64,000 bases of DNA from Marthasterias glacialis (GCA_911728455.2 OU452219.1:13482397-13546396), one strand, 5' to 3'; shown: positions 13,505 to 25,361, counted from the first letter of the stretch. The notes: generated by a model not told the origin, from the sequence alone. Numbers and translations are program-made.

Positions 13505-14228
13505 CATTAAAAGCCAATGCATCCACTATACCTTTGCTAACTGTGACCTAAATGGTACATGTACTGTATTCACCTCCTTTAAAACCAATGATCATTTTTT
13601 TTTATGGGGCACCCATTGACAGGGCTGCATCTGGGATGCATCATATTTGTATACCAGTACCAACAGTCTTTAAAAGCATAATGAAGCTCAGGTGAAAAAA
13701 ATGCACCATGAATGTTTCCTGGTCTCTTCTTCATAATAACAGATGGGGTCTCTTGATTTAACCCATAGAGCAAGGACAGAGACCTACCCTCTCTCTGTTG
13801 ACAAACACAGAAGGGGTGACATGACAATTCAAAGCGTGTGTACTCTGCTCCTTTGATGTGTAGCAGAAGCTGGCAGACCCAGGGAGCTCTGCATTTCGAC
13901 CCAAGGGCAAGGTGGTCCGATGGCTTTAGAATTGAGCCCCGCAGTGAAAAACTTGTCATCTTTGAGATAAACAGGAGGGTTTGAGTAGATACAGCCAAGT
14001 GTGCCCAGACTGTTCAACATCTGACAGGGCTAAAGGACAAAGAAAGTGCATTTTGCTATGAGTAGTTTGTGGTTATTTAGCTGAGGCCCTTCTCAGGAGT
14101 TGGAGATCATGGAGAGAGAAAAACATTGAGGCTGCAAAAATAGTGGCAGGCGAAGGTTGAAGGGGTTGCCTTCCACCTCCTTTATCAAAAGAAAACTCTC
14201 ATTCAGAGTCTATTTAATGAAGCAAGAG

Positions 14229-14307
14229 CCCCCCCCCCCCAAAAAAAAAACAAAAAAACAAAAAAAACCAAACAAACAAACAAACAAACAAACAAACAAA
14301 CAAACAA
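14229..14307. repeat. C12-A10 run and (CAAA)n microsatellite
   Basis: Twelve C pass directly into ten A, then into about ten CAAA units. This is one of several C-run to A-run junctions in the window. Confidence 0.85.
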
Positions 14308-14886
14308 CGACAGTCCATGTCCCTCTAACGCATCACTATTTTATTAAATCATTACAAGATAATAATGGCGCCCCCCCCCCCAATGCCTATTCATGGATCT
14401 GGTTGGTTTATAAGAAACTTTCAGCAACATAGGATATCCTTGCAGACCAAACTCAGCTCAGCAAACTTCCAGAAGACATTTAGGCCTACATATCTCAGAA
14501 AAATCCCTTGTGACAGTAAAACAAGTGAGAAACTTTTGGCTATGTAGTGGAGCATCCCACCCCAAACTGGGCAAGCTGCCAGATGACACATACAAATAAT
14601 CATCTCTCAAGAAAGAGAAACAAAAAAAACGAACATCCCTTGTTACCAACTGATGGAGCAGCTTCTGAATCACAGATAGAGTAATTATCAATGGGAAGTC
14701 CGTCGGGGCTCTAAATGTGTAGGCGTTTTTGGCTGGCGGGGGCTGCCTGTGGAAAGAAGGCACTTTGTTGACCTGGCTGTATGGGATTACCATTGAGCTA
14801 CATGTAGTGTGAAGTCACTGCTAAGCCCAGGGGGGTTGTGCGACCTTTGATCCCGAGCTCATGGTTGTTTCTTGGACATCATTAGC

Positions 14887-15115
14887 TTTCAATTCAATTC
14901 AATTCAATTCAACTCTGGTTTATTGAAAAACAAAAGACAAAAAACACACACACAACCACTCAAAAAATCCAGGGACTACAACTGTTTGATTTACAATTAG
15001 ATTTTACAGCACATAAAGTAATTACGTCTAGAAATTTAAGACATAGGCTAAAACTAAAGTAAAACTGAGAACAGGGCTGTTAAAATGACAAGACAAGACT
15101 TAATGAAAAAAATGA
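14887..15115. repeat. (AATTC)n-tailed interspersed repeat, copy 1
   Basis: It begins with four to five CAATT units, then TGGTTTATTG and an A-rich body. Relatives with the same AATTCAATT start lie at 20,298-20,370 and 25,799-26,046. It may be the 3' end of a LINE, but no reverse transcriptase is seen. Confidence 0.45.
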
Positions 15116-16649
15116 CTGAGAGTTGATCAACCTAATCATGGAGGGAACAGGGCATTGTTTGTATCTTTGGGTTTGCAATTTCATTTGGTGCTCGATATGT
15201 GACTGGGTGTACCCGGGTACCCTCCCTTCCTAGTTGTGTTTTCATTGTGTTCTGAAATTCTTTTGAGGATTTTAGGGGGCGGGGTCGCTTCTGTACAAGA
15301 GGGGAGGAGTGTGTTAGAGAATAGGAACATTTGGGGCTCCTCCCTCTGCCACATTTTTGGCATGATAAATGCAATTTGGGCATCGTAAGATTGTTTGAAT
15401 ATCTCAGATTATGGTTACAAAGGCCTATAGATTGTCGACATTTGTGGTAACATGTGACGGTATCTTCTTAATAATAATAATAATATTCAGTTCTTATAAT
15501 AGCGCTTTATCACCCTGATGGGCATCTCAAAGTGCTCAGTGTTTTTTCCTGCAAGGTATGCAGAGTTACGTTTTAAAGTATGAGACCTGTTCCTTTATGT
15601 AGCACCATGTAACGGTTTACAAGATGCTGTTACTTCATCTCAAAAGGAGCTGTTATTTCATTTATTTAGCTTTTGGAGGTGAGCTAGTTATGGACAAACT
15701 TATTGATAAGCTGGTTACACTGTTTTTGCCAATCAAAGGGCAACTTAAAAAAAAAAAAAAAATAAAACATACAGATTCTTAACAAAATCTGATCAATGAT
15801 TTATGGTGTCTTTAAATGATATTTCCTGGATCCTTTCAGTATTTCGGATCACTTTTTTCCAAAAATCATTACCAGTCCTGTGTAATCTTTGAAGTGTCAG
15901 TGGTTGATTTTTCACTGTTGGAGCACTCAGCAACAGTTACATGGTGGATACTTGGTGGATTAGCTGCAGAGGTCCGAAGAATGTGTATGAAGTGATCCCC
16001 AAGCTGTTAGGCCTATTCCTTAAAATGCCAATCAAAGTATAATAGATAACAGATTGTGTGAAGTGTCGCTGATCTCTCTCTGTGTACACATATCATCCAT
16101 GACATATTTATGTGGTTGGATCCATATGAGAGCGATGGGTTGAATCATTGACTCTCGTTAACCACAAAAACCACAGACAGACCCACAGACTGAACCCTCC
16201 TGACAGACTGAGGAACTCAAGATGCTGTTAAGTGTCTCGTTCTCCCACGCAAGACAAAATAAATTGACTAGTTTCAATCTAAAACCTTTTTGTCGCTGCT
16301 TATTTTGATTGCCACAATCGGAACATGCTCAGTATGAATGTTAACCAAATCGCTTATGTAGGAGTTGAAACTTTGCATGATGGGAATACAATCTAGTGAG
16401 GTTTGCGAAAGACACCATGTACATAAAACTCTCTCCATGAGCTGTGGTGGTTCTGAAAAGAGCTGGTGGTTTGACAACTTGATGTTTCGATCAGTATACT
16501 CTGATCGTCTTCAGGAGAATCACTTAAAAAAATTGCTTGCAAAACATAAGCTGCTTTTGTCCCTAAAACGCAACCAAGTTTGATAAACTTTTCACAGGTT
16601 GTTTGCATGGCGTGTTTCTTAAAAAGAAAACAAAAACTGACTTAGCACA

Positions 16650-16657
16650 CCGTCAGA
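16650..16657. repeat. 8-bp target duplication, left
   Basis: CCGTCAGA directly precedes the CAGTG end of the hAT-like element and is repeated exactly at 18,887-18,894. Confidence 0.85.
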
Positions 16658-17478
16658 CAGTGTTTTAGCTAGGATTTGAAAAGTGGGAGTGCAAATTGAA
16701 AAATAGGGTGTGCAACTTTTTTTTAGCAAAAATCTACCTGGTGCACAAACCATGCACGAGCACAACGCGGTCAGTGCGCTAAGTCTTCCAAATTACCTTA
16801 AACAATTAATTTTGTTGTTTTAATATTGATTAATTTGAATGAAATAGGATAAAGGGCACAGGAAGCTCTTTATTGATTGTAGATACTATCTGGTGTATTC
16901 TTGGCACTGAATCTGGGTTCCAATGTTGTGTCTTATGAATATTTGTTTTTTGGAGTTATTTTAAGAAATTAAAAATTAATGTGTTTCTCTTTTAAATACT
17001 GTTAAGTGATTTTTTTTAATGAGACATTATTCAGTGCATGTAGGTGCAAGCAAGTGGCTTTAGTTTATATGAAATAACCATAAAAAACACCAGAATACCA
17101 ATTAACAAAACTCTGCAATGATATGCACAATAAAAAGAATCTCAATAAACATCATATTACTATAATTACTTTAGTAAAGTTAAGCTGAGCACAAGTCTTG
17201 ACGTTTTAGGTGGCATAAAATTTGTGTTATTATTGGAAAATGAATAATAACTTAAATGGGACACATGTCAGAGGTAAGTTTTAACTGATCTTTGTGGACA
17301 GTTTCAGTAACATTTTCTGTAACCAAAAACCTAAAAACAGCGCCAAGTATGTTCATAGTACAAGTAAATTATTGATAGTAAAAAAGAAATGCGTGAAGTT
17401 AATCACGCATGAAGAACTAAACAAGTAACTTTACAACCGACTTGATAAAAATTAAACTGAAGTGAATGACATGAACTA

Positions 17479-17515
17479 GCATGGAGGAAGGAAAATAGAT
17501 TTTCCTTCCTCCATG
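17479..17515. repeat. Perfect 17-bp hairpin inside the hAT-like element
   Basis: CATGGAGGAAGGAAAAT is followed by AG and then by its exact reverse complement. It shares its arm with the repeat at 3,541-3,620. Confidence 0.85.
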
Positions 17516-17924
17516 GAACTAGACATGAACTAGTCATTGAACCTTCGATATCGGAGTTGGAGGGCTTGTACGATCGTCGCAACAGTAATTTTATTTTTAG
17601 TTCTCATGATTATTGGTGGACAAGGTAGCGATGTAGCCTCACTTGATTTAAAAGGAGAACAAAGTTCTCTAACTTTCATGCATGCAGAAAAACAACGATT
17701 TACTACAGTTTTGTTCTTACTTGCAAGCTGGAGGCATCAGTTTAGTTGTAGAACCCCAAACTACTGTTGCTCAATCGTAAACAATCCACACGTGCGAGTC
17801 AAAATCTGGACGTTGCTAACCAGTTTGCTTTGCCTACACAAGTCTGCATTGCCATACCGCACAGTGTGCATGGCAATCTACCGATGGAGGTGAACGGACT
17901 TCACTGTCTAATTGAAACGAATGT

Positions 17925-18075
17925 TTCTATTGGCTGTTGAATTCCTACACCGCGTGTAACGAATTTTGCCATTGGCCAATTTCGCCCTACGTCCAGCGGT
18001 TGCAATAAATTCAGCAAGCGTGCACTGCAACTTCGAACCGACCATGGAGGATCGAAAACTTGAACGTTCGTCATG
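17925..18075. promoter_or_regulatory. CpG-rich block with CCAAT boxes (candidate promoter)
   Basis: ATTGG at 17,929 and the self-complementary CCATTGGCCAAT near 17,970 are two CCAAT-type sites in a CpG-rich stretch. An ATG in good context (GACCATGG, 18,042) opens only a 14-codon frame. It lies inside the hAT-like element, so it could be promoter sequence the element captured or its own promoter. No downstream gene is recognised. Confidence 0.25.
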
Positions 18076-18781
18076 GTGGAAGTGCTGAATAGCCACGCGG
18101 CGAAATACTTGGATAATTATTGCTTATTTAAATTTGCTTGCAGTTTTAATTGAAAAGGGTAGCCTCCTCAGAAAAAAAGATAAATTGTGGGAGTTTAGTC
18201 CTATATTATGCCATTGCGGATATTTTTGACTGGCCGGCCGGACCATTTGGCAAGGTGTTTCAGCTGGTCGCGCCGCCATGTTATTTGACCAACGTACGCC
18301 AGAGTCGAACCCTGACACTGGACAAGGCCGATGTTCTATAATCTTGTTTCACAATGGCTGAAGAATTTACTGAATTTTTGGCGGGTTTTTTTAATAATGA
18401 AAGGCAGAAACTCGGGTCAATCCTTACCTTCAAGACGAAATCTGTTATTTTTTCTTCTCTCCGATTTCATTACCCTCTTTTTCCGTCCGTTTTCCATCAA
18501 AGTTTTTATACACGCATACGATTGCGTAGGACAGGTATGGTTCCATGTGTTCATTCCACAATTATTATTCGGTTTTACGAATCCATTTAATTTGCTTAAC
18601 ACACACGGTACCCGCGTTAGTTCAACACGAAGCAACTTGCGTCTTTTGGGGATCGGAGTCAACGGTTTTCTGTCTTTTTTTATTTACTTTTTTGGTTACT
18701 TTTTTGTTATGGTTAATTTGAATAATAATACAATTTTAAACTGGGATAATATTACAGCACATATTTTATTCAAAAGTAGTG

Positions 18782-18868
18782 CACGGCTTGATTTCAGACA
18801 CAAAGCCGTGCTTGAAAAAATAGGCCGTGATTTCAGAAAAATGGCCGTGCAAAACACGGCTGCACGGC
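18782..18868. repeat. Six subterminal GCCGTG/CACGGC motifs
   Basis: Motifs start at 18,782, 18,805, 18,824, 18,844, 18,855 and 18,863, in both orientations, with a repeated GATTTCAGA between them. Two pairs can form short hairpins. Their place in the last 105 bp of the hAT-like element fits transposase-binding subterminal repeats. Confidence 0.7.
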
Positions 18869-18886
18869 TCGCTAGCTAAAACGCTG

Positions 18887-18894
18887 CCGTCAGA
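18887..18894. repeat. 8-bp target duplication, right
   Basis: CCGTCAGA, identical to 16,650-16,657. Confidence 0.85.
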
Positions 18895-19624
18895 TCAAAA
18901 TGTGCTTGCAGAAAATGTAGGTATGTCATGTATCCCACACTGTCTGTTATTGTTGTAGTTGTTATTTGGTTGTTTTTTTTCTGGGGGATGGGGGTGGGAG
19001 GGAGTCCAGTGGTGTAGGAGGTACATTTACATGCAATTATTTCATTGTGACTGTGCATGTTGTACTTGTACATGTACATTATTGGCCAGTGCTGTAAATG
19101 ATGCCCTGAACTTGTATTGTCACATGGTAAAGCTTGTGACATAAACCAGGTACCAGCTCATCGGCTCTTTAAGGTGCTATGACCTGAGGTTAATTGGTTG
19201 GTAACACATCATTCTCATTCTGTCCCATTCTATCAAAAAACTCTCTGATATCCCCTATTCATATACAGGGTAAAAGAATCCATGTCGCTTCCTCTTGAAT
19301 GAATCTCCAGATGGAAATAATGAGTTGACTGCACAAACTAAGATTAGAGGGGAAACTTGGTTCCCCCAAAACCTCAGGTGACATCCATTTCTCGACGTAA
19401 TTGTCAACGACCAGTATCTGCACTTAATGTGGCCCCTGATGGGAATTAAAATCTTGTGAAAGTTTAAGCTCAATCGGTCATCGAAGTCACAAGATAGTGG
19501 GAAAAAAAAGCAACAACAACAACACTGTTTTCAAACATCGGATTTGGGGCAAATTGTTTTACTCATTTTTCAAAACTAAAACATTTTTTTAATTTTTTAT
19601 TATTGATCTAATTCACTTGGCGTC

Positions 19625-19765
19625 ATCCTCACAATAATCTTGGTTGCGCCATTTTGGAGGAATGTAGTGCACATTTTAGGCGACGCAGCGCTTACACGTA
19701 ATACCTATTGACTTCCAAAATGGTGAGCGTGGCACAGTCGCCGCGTGTGATGTGCCTGCAAGGGT
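19625..19765 (-). repeat. Dispersed repeat, copy 2 (inverted)
   Basis: The reverse complement matches 683-850, including CACCATTTTGGAAGT and CAAAATGGCGCAACCAAGAT. The adjacent 19,390-19,580 stretch matches the 1,740-1,950 stretch (AAGCTCAATCGGTCATCG and following). Confidence 0.65.
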
Positions 19766-20297
19766 TCAATACAACTGATTTTCCTGTGTCCTTTCTGTTG
19801 GAAATGTCTGTAACTTGTCTGCCTCTCACTCGCAGCTTTTCCCCCATGCTTACAGTTGGTTACTTTCATTGCCTGAAGTTACTGTCACCGTAGCCCTTTT
19901 TCCAAGATGGATGTTGTCAATTTTACAAAGAGGGCAATGAAACCATTCCTCATTGTGTGAGGAGAGAAGCCTAGCCAGTGTCTTGGGGACATCCCAATTA
20001 CCGTGGGACTGAGTACTTAATTGCCATGATACAGTTGTGGTACAAAATGAATTTGATGAGGTTGGGGGGGAGGGCCTTGTCAGACCTGAATTGAAGTTAA
20101 ATTGAGTCTGATAACGGGATATTGTTATCGTTGTAGTAGGGTAGAAGGGGACACTGTGCTTTGACTGTGTAGACATCAAAGAGACTGTTTACATCGTGTT
20201 CTTCAGCACCATTGACTCTAAACCCCTTTCTCCAAGAAAGAAAGGAAAACCATACATTTGTTAGACCACAGATCCAGGGAAACACTTCCCTCCCCCT

Positions 20298-20370
20298 CAA
20301 TTCAATTTCAATTCATTTATTTTCATTCCAACAGAGAAGATAGTCATAACAATCGGGATGACAGTAAATG
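20298..20370. repeat. (AATTC)-tailed repeat fragment
   Basis: CAATTCAATTTCAATTCATTTATTTTCATT resembles the starts of the repeats at 14,887 and 25,799. Only about 70 bp can be supported. Confidence 0.35.
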
Positions 20371-20428
20371 GATAAAAAAAAAAATACTTTTAAAAATAAT
20401 GGCGTAGGCCTGATTGCTCTCTTCTTGA

Positions 20429-20566
20429 AAGGGCAAGGGCACCAAGGCATTTGATAAAGGGCCACTCTATGAGGAAACGGTAAATTTCTTTTGGAACTTT
20501 TCAAGGGCACCAAGGCAATGAACAGGGGCAACAGGCAATTGCCTCCGTCGCCTCCATGAAGTATCA
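20429..20566 (+). repeat. GGCACCAAGGCAA repeat, copy 2
   Basis: It has the same ordered words as 12,483-12,606, including AAGGGCACCAAGGCAATGA, AGGGGCAAC and CAATTGCCTCCGTCGCC. Confidence 0.65.
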
Positions 20567-21428
20567 GGCCAAAAAAAAATAGGCAGGGCAAGAGACAAGT
20601 TTTCAATGTGTTTTTCCTATTTACTTTGACACAACTATAATAACTTGGCTTTATGACTTAAAAAAAACAACAGTGGATTAAGTGAGCACCCTGATGTTTA
20701 CTTGCCCTACACTTGTTCCCATCATACATGAAAAAAAAGAAACAGATTTTGTTAATTCTTGTAATCTTATATCACATTGACCATGAGGCTTCAGGGAAAA
20801 AAAAAACAGTCCAAGCAAGCGAAAAAATCCCTTGGTTTATAGGGATCTGTCCAAACAGCAGGCCGAAGACCCTTCTTGACAGGTGGGGAAACCAAATCTG
20901 GGGCTATTCACAAACAATCTTCTGGCATCCCTGACTGGAGCTCAGTCTGACAATCAAACCCAACATGGCCGCCCACCCAGGTTCAGACAGGACCTGGCTG
21001 AACCCACACCCCCCTGTCTGTATAAACACTGTGACACAACTCGTTACCGATGACACACATGGGTCCTAATTTCTTGGTTGGATGAATGCTTTGTGTGATT
21101 GTCAAGTTCAGTTTTTTAGATTATAAATTTTAACTTTCAGATTTGTTTCTTTCTTCTTTTTTTCCCCCTTTCTTTTCTTTGGGGGATGTAATATGGTACT
21201 CTCAGGAATGTATGTAATTATGTTGTGTAAATAATACATACATGACATTTTTTTGAAGAAATCTAATCGCACAATAACATGTTTTTCTGAATGCAGAAGC
21301 TGACAGTTAAAATGAATGGGGTACATGTGGTGCATCTTGTGATTTCTGCGTATGTGTGACTTGAACACATTTTGTTTATTAGCACGTGCAAGAATAGCAA
21401 GTCTAGCAAGAAGTCTAGCTCTTAAATG

Positions 21429-21795
21429 CAGCGTCAAAACTAGGGTAAAATTTAAGGGGGCACAAGGGGGTGCACCTTTTTTTCTGGGGGGGGGCACCTA
21501 TGGCCAATTAAAAATGTTCACTTCGCCTAAACAAGCCCTTTTTCAGCGCTCTTGTAATGCCGTTTAATATTTTTTATAAGATAATCTGACATGGAGGTAA
21601 AAACATATACACTGTCTGTCTGTACATAGAAAAATAGTTTACAAAAAACATTGAAACTACTACATAAAAGCTTACAAAAAGTAACATTTTACTCTGGTAA
21701 ATTTAAATCTCAAAAGTCCAGATTTCAAATGGGGAGGGGGGATGGACATCACTTGGGGGGCACATGCCCCCATGCCCCCCTTAGTTACGCCACTG
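21429..21795. mobile_element. Small hAT-like element with CTTAAATG duplication
   Basis: The 367-bp segment is flanked by exact 8-bp copies of CTTAAATG (21,421-21,428 and 21,796-21,803). The left end is CAGCGTCAAAACTAGGG. The right end in reverse complement is CAGTGGCGTAACTAAGG. The ends carry G-rich runs and GCACAAGGGGG or GCACATGCCCCC words. There is no coding capacity. It is a non-autonomous hAT-type element, and a related end is at 2,028. Confidence 0.7.
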
Positions 21796-24008
21796 CTTAA
21801 ATGTGGACATTTTTAAGCGGATTGCTTTTATAATATGCGGATTGTGGATGGAAACAAAATGCAATTTATGCTGATTAGTAGATCAGGATTTCCCTTCATT
21901 TCTGTTTGCACTTGCCAGCTGGACTAGTGGACTTGACTTTTGAGTAGCCCCCAACTTTTCACTAGTCTGCATGTATTTGTATCCCCAACCAAGCTTTTTT
22001 TGTATTCTTTCCACAATTAAATTAGTTACTAGTAGTACTACATTTACCTAGCTGGTGCAGTTAGTTGCAAAATTATCCAAGTGTGAAACCAAATGGTAAA
22101 ACCACATCCTTGAAAATATATATACATCAATGCAAAGCACCCATGTTGTAAGAAAATCTCTGGGTTTTTTTTGTTTTGTTTTTTTACTTTTTAGAAGCTT
22201 TAGTCTCACAAAACCTCCACACATTCATCTTGATTAGTATCAAAATTTTGACTGGCCCCTGCGGACTACAAAAATGGAAGTGTTTTGACTCGCGTGCCAC
22301 TGTTTTCACTCGCAATTGGCGAGCCTGCTAAAGTCGAACTCTGGTCAGTTAAATGTAGCTTATTATGAAATAGTTATGGGATTTATCACAAGCTACAGTT
22401 GGACTTTTTTTTCTTCTTCCCCCCCCTCCCTCTTCTCCCTCATCAGAGAAACAATGAATACCATGCAAGATTCTCTGCCATACTGCAATTTGCATTTGCC
22501 TATATGCAACGTTCTTGAACCTGGCATGTACAATGTACATATACACCATGGAAGACCACAGAGCAGGGTTCCTGATTATAGTGTCCTCAACTAAAATTAC
22601 ATGTGAACTTCACCCCACTGTGACTCTTGTCTTAAATTTCTGTCCTGCGTTGCACACCACAGAAGCTCGCTGTACACACGGACTGCTTGATGGCTGTTCA
22701 AAATAGAATGCCGAGACTGCACAGACGCTGCGCTTGAAGAGTCTGCACAGTGTACCTCCCGTTGGGAGTAGCTTAAAGCAGTAATCCTCAAGGATTACAA
22801 GGGATGTGTTCTTTTCACTGTTGCTGCTGTGGTTGACTGGATACTTCTGTGGGGTCAGAAGTCCCAGGAAGCCCCTGAGTTCGCTGTAAGGTCAGGGTCA
22901 GATGCTTGGGAGATTGGGATGGGCATTGGGAGGGGGTCTGGTGATGGTATGGAAGTGTCTTCGTAGTTTACTCAATAGTATAAAGCCTGTGCGGGTTTGG
23001 TGAGGAGTTTATAAGAAGGACATCACGTTCATTATCAAATGCCAATCGCTTCAACGAGCTTGGACCTCACTGTTTGTGAGTCAGAAACTAGGGGGGGTGG
23101 TCATAATGCCGTCTCGAGATCTGGATGAGACATGTATAAAACTACTTGTCTGAAACGGGTGCAAATTGTTTGGCAGAGTAAATGGATGTACATGTAAATT
23201 GTTTGATGTACATGTAAAGTGTCACATATCCTTTCACATATTTTGATAAAACAAGGGGGTTACTATTAACATGGGTTTTTTAAAAATGTAGTAGCTTCTT
23301 CCTTAATTAAACCTGTAAGTCGCATTTTGTTCTCTCCATTAGAAAAAACCCTGATATGAGCAATTTGTTTTATTCTGAAAGCTTGTCAATTTAAACTCGT
23401 TTACAGTCTCGTGTATCGGGGTGAATGTACCTTTGCAGAAATTAGTATTATATGTCTCTTTAATTAAACACATCCGCCAAAGTCAACAACTTGTCCAACC
23501 TGACAGCAGGTTGGCCAACAACATCTGAAATGGCTTATTACTGTACAAGGAAAGACAGTTATTTGCTGATGAATTGGCATTGACAAGGCACAAGGAACAA
23601 ACCTGCGTTTTTTAAGGACTGTGTTTAAGCGATAAAGATCCTGATGATCAGGGGAGACGAAATGTTGAGTTTTACCTTACTGTCCGTCAATAACACCACC
23701 TCCACCCCCCCCCCTATCCTTGCCCAAATTCCAAGAAATGAGACAGAACTTTGTCTCTGTGGTCTTCCAAAGTTGACAGTTTTCCCCTCAAGGTCTGAAG
23801 CCAAGTGAATAATCCCCTACTTTCCTGTTATTTTAACTTGATTGATTGTATGTAACTCCTGAACTTTACACAGATGAAGGGCACTTGTCAAACATAAAGG
23901 GCAGCTTCAACATTTGGTTTTAGACAGGGATGCATACTTCAGTCGTGCTATGGCTGTTTTCAGTACCTGCTGCTAATTGTAGAATTCAAACTAGCTTCTC
24001 GTTATACT

Positions 24009-24130
24009 AGCAAGCTCAGTAACCTAGGGGTGAAGACATCTGCTCTAGAATGCAGAAGGTCGTGGGTTCGAGTCTCACCTGAGGACTCAGAAAGCACTAC
24101 AGTGCTTCGTCATACGGTGTATAGGTCACT
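24009..24130 (+). repeat. Possible tRNA-derived SINE
   Basis: GTGGGTTCGAGTCTCACC matches a tRNA B box with its flanking stem. About 50 bp upstream, GCTCAGTAACCTAGGGGTGA may be an A box. It could be a chance match. Confidence 0.4.
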
Positions 24131-25090
24131 TGGGTCAAACTGAACAAAATTTGTGGGCTAGTTTCAAAACCTTGCAAGTTTCATCAATTAAATGTTTGTC
24201 TAGCCAACTTAACTTTTGGCAGCCCTTCAGGGCCCCCCATCCTCAGTCCATTTAAAGAGAAAACTTTGCACTGCCCACTCCAGACGGGAAGATAATATGT
24301 GTCATCAAAGTCCGTGTGATTCATCCCCCAGATTCGCTTTTGTCTCTGGCTTGACTGGAACCAATATCAGTCCTTCTTGATGGGACTGTACCTTCAGGCT
24401 CTGAGACTTGTCTAAAAAGTTGACACTAGCCCAAACCTAAGCCATATGTGATGATGCAGTGGTTATTATTCTGCCCGGGCTACTTTAGAGCTCAGGCCTC
24501 TTTGTTGGTGACATCTGCCCTGGGTGGTTTGTCTCATCATGAAACAGCTTTATACAGGTTTTTATGAGAGATCAATGGATGGACCAATAAGTAGGTCTGG
24601 AATTTTAACTGTAATGTGGGCACATCATAGCCTCAAAGGTTTGTCCCTTTTTGGGGGGGACATTTTTTGTCCTTTCTTTTGAAAATGCTCTTGTCAAGAA
24701 AAAGAGCCTTGTCTGGCCCCTAGCAGGAAGACCTTCTCACCCTGAGTAACACCTGCCTGCCAGGTGTTAATTAGCCCCCCAAAATAGTTAAAGCATGGAG
24801 GTTAATGTAGGCCCACAATTATAGCGGGGACTGACTTCTTAAAAAAATTGTCATTTATATTAAATCAGTCTGTGTGAGACTTCTCGAAAGTATAGTTTCA
24901 GACCAGGAATGTTTTTGTCATACCGTGGAGGTGTCAGTAAATGTACACGGTGTAAATGTGAGCAATGTGTGCCTTCGATATCTTCTACTAGGAAACTAAC
25001 TATTTGACACCATTTATTTACTCTTGGTGTTTTGGGTACCTACCACATCCAACACTTGACTAATGAGTAAAGAGTGTGTTCTGAAACTTA

Positions 25091-25240
25091 AACCTGGTGA
25101 AACCTGGTGAAACCTGGTGAAACCTGGTGAAACCTGGTGAAACCTGGTGAAACCTGGTGAAACCTGGTGAAACCTGGTGAAACCTGGTGAAACCTGGTGA
25201 AACCTGGTGAAACCTGGTGAAACCTGGTGAAACCTGGTGA
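25091..25240. repeat. Perfect minisatellite, 10 bp x 15
   Basis: AACCTGGTGA is repeated fifteen times without a single change. It ends 121 bp before the CRIM1 exon at 25,362, in the upstream intron. Because 10 is not a multiple of three, it stays open in minus-strand frames and encodes a repeating decapeptide. That is an artefact of the repeat. Confidence 0.98.
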
Positions 25241-25361
25241 ATTGTATGCACTTCTGTAGTTTTTAGTTTTTAGTTTTTCGTTGCTTGATTTTAAAAAAGA
25301 GTTTATGAGACACATTTTTAAACAAATCTCTTTCTTTCTCTCTTTTTTTTCTTCTTCATAG

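Larger units (their letters stand above)
16658..18886. mobile_element. hAT-like DNA transposon, 2.2 kb, non-autonomous
   Basis: The left end reads CAGTGTTTTAGCTAG and the right end in reverse complement reads CAGCGTTTTAGCTAG, a 15-bp inverted repeat with one mismatch. The flanks carry an identical 8-bp duplication, CCGTCAGA. CAG-starting ends with 8-bp duplications are the hallmark of the hAT superfamily. The right 105 bp hold six GCCGTG/CACGGC words and the left 130 bp hold several GTGCA words, like the subterminal transposase sites of hAT elements. I see no transposase. The interior from about 17,550 to 18,350 is visibly richer in CpG than its surroundings. The longest frames inside (17,537-17,893 and 18,331-18,879, plus strand) are unrecognised and the first lacks an ATG start. 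Confidence 0.8.
1..25361. other. 25-kb stretch without recognised exons
   Basis: I read this stretch for cysteine-rich exons that could encode the missing signal peptide and IGFBP-like module of CRIM1 and found none. Open frames here are short, not conserved in composition and mostly overlap repeats. It is either a long 5' intron of CRIM1 (vertebrate CRIM1 has very long first introns) or intergenic DNA. The recognisable content is repeats and DNA elements, listed separately; the rest shows nothing I can name. A short CRIM1 exon could have been missed. Confidence 0.5.

Noticed and set aside
13579-13998. 139-residue minus-strand open frame
   Set aside because: Low-complexity flanks, no splice context, no recognisable domain and no second line of support.
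17537-17893. Open frame with a signal-anchor-like start (VATVILFLVLMII)
   Set aside because: No ATG start; an in-frame stop lies two codons before it. No family recognised. It is also within the hAT-like element.
17925-18400. First exon of CRIM1 in the CpG-rich block
   Set aside because: It encodes no cysteine-rich IGFBP-like sequence, and the block lies between the ends of a transposable element.
18331-18879. 182-residue plus-strand open frame
   Set aside because: Hydrophobic, unrecognised, overlapping other frames, and entirely within the hAT-like element; it does not resemble a transposase.
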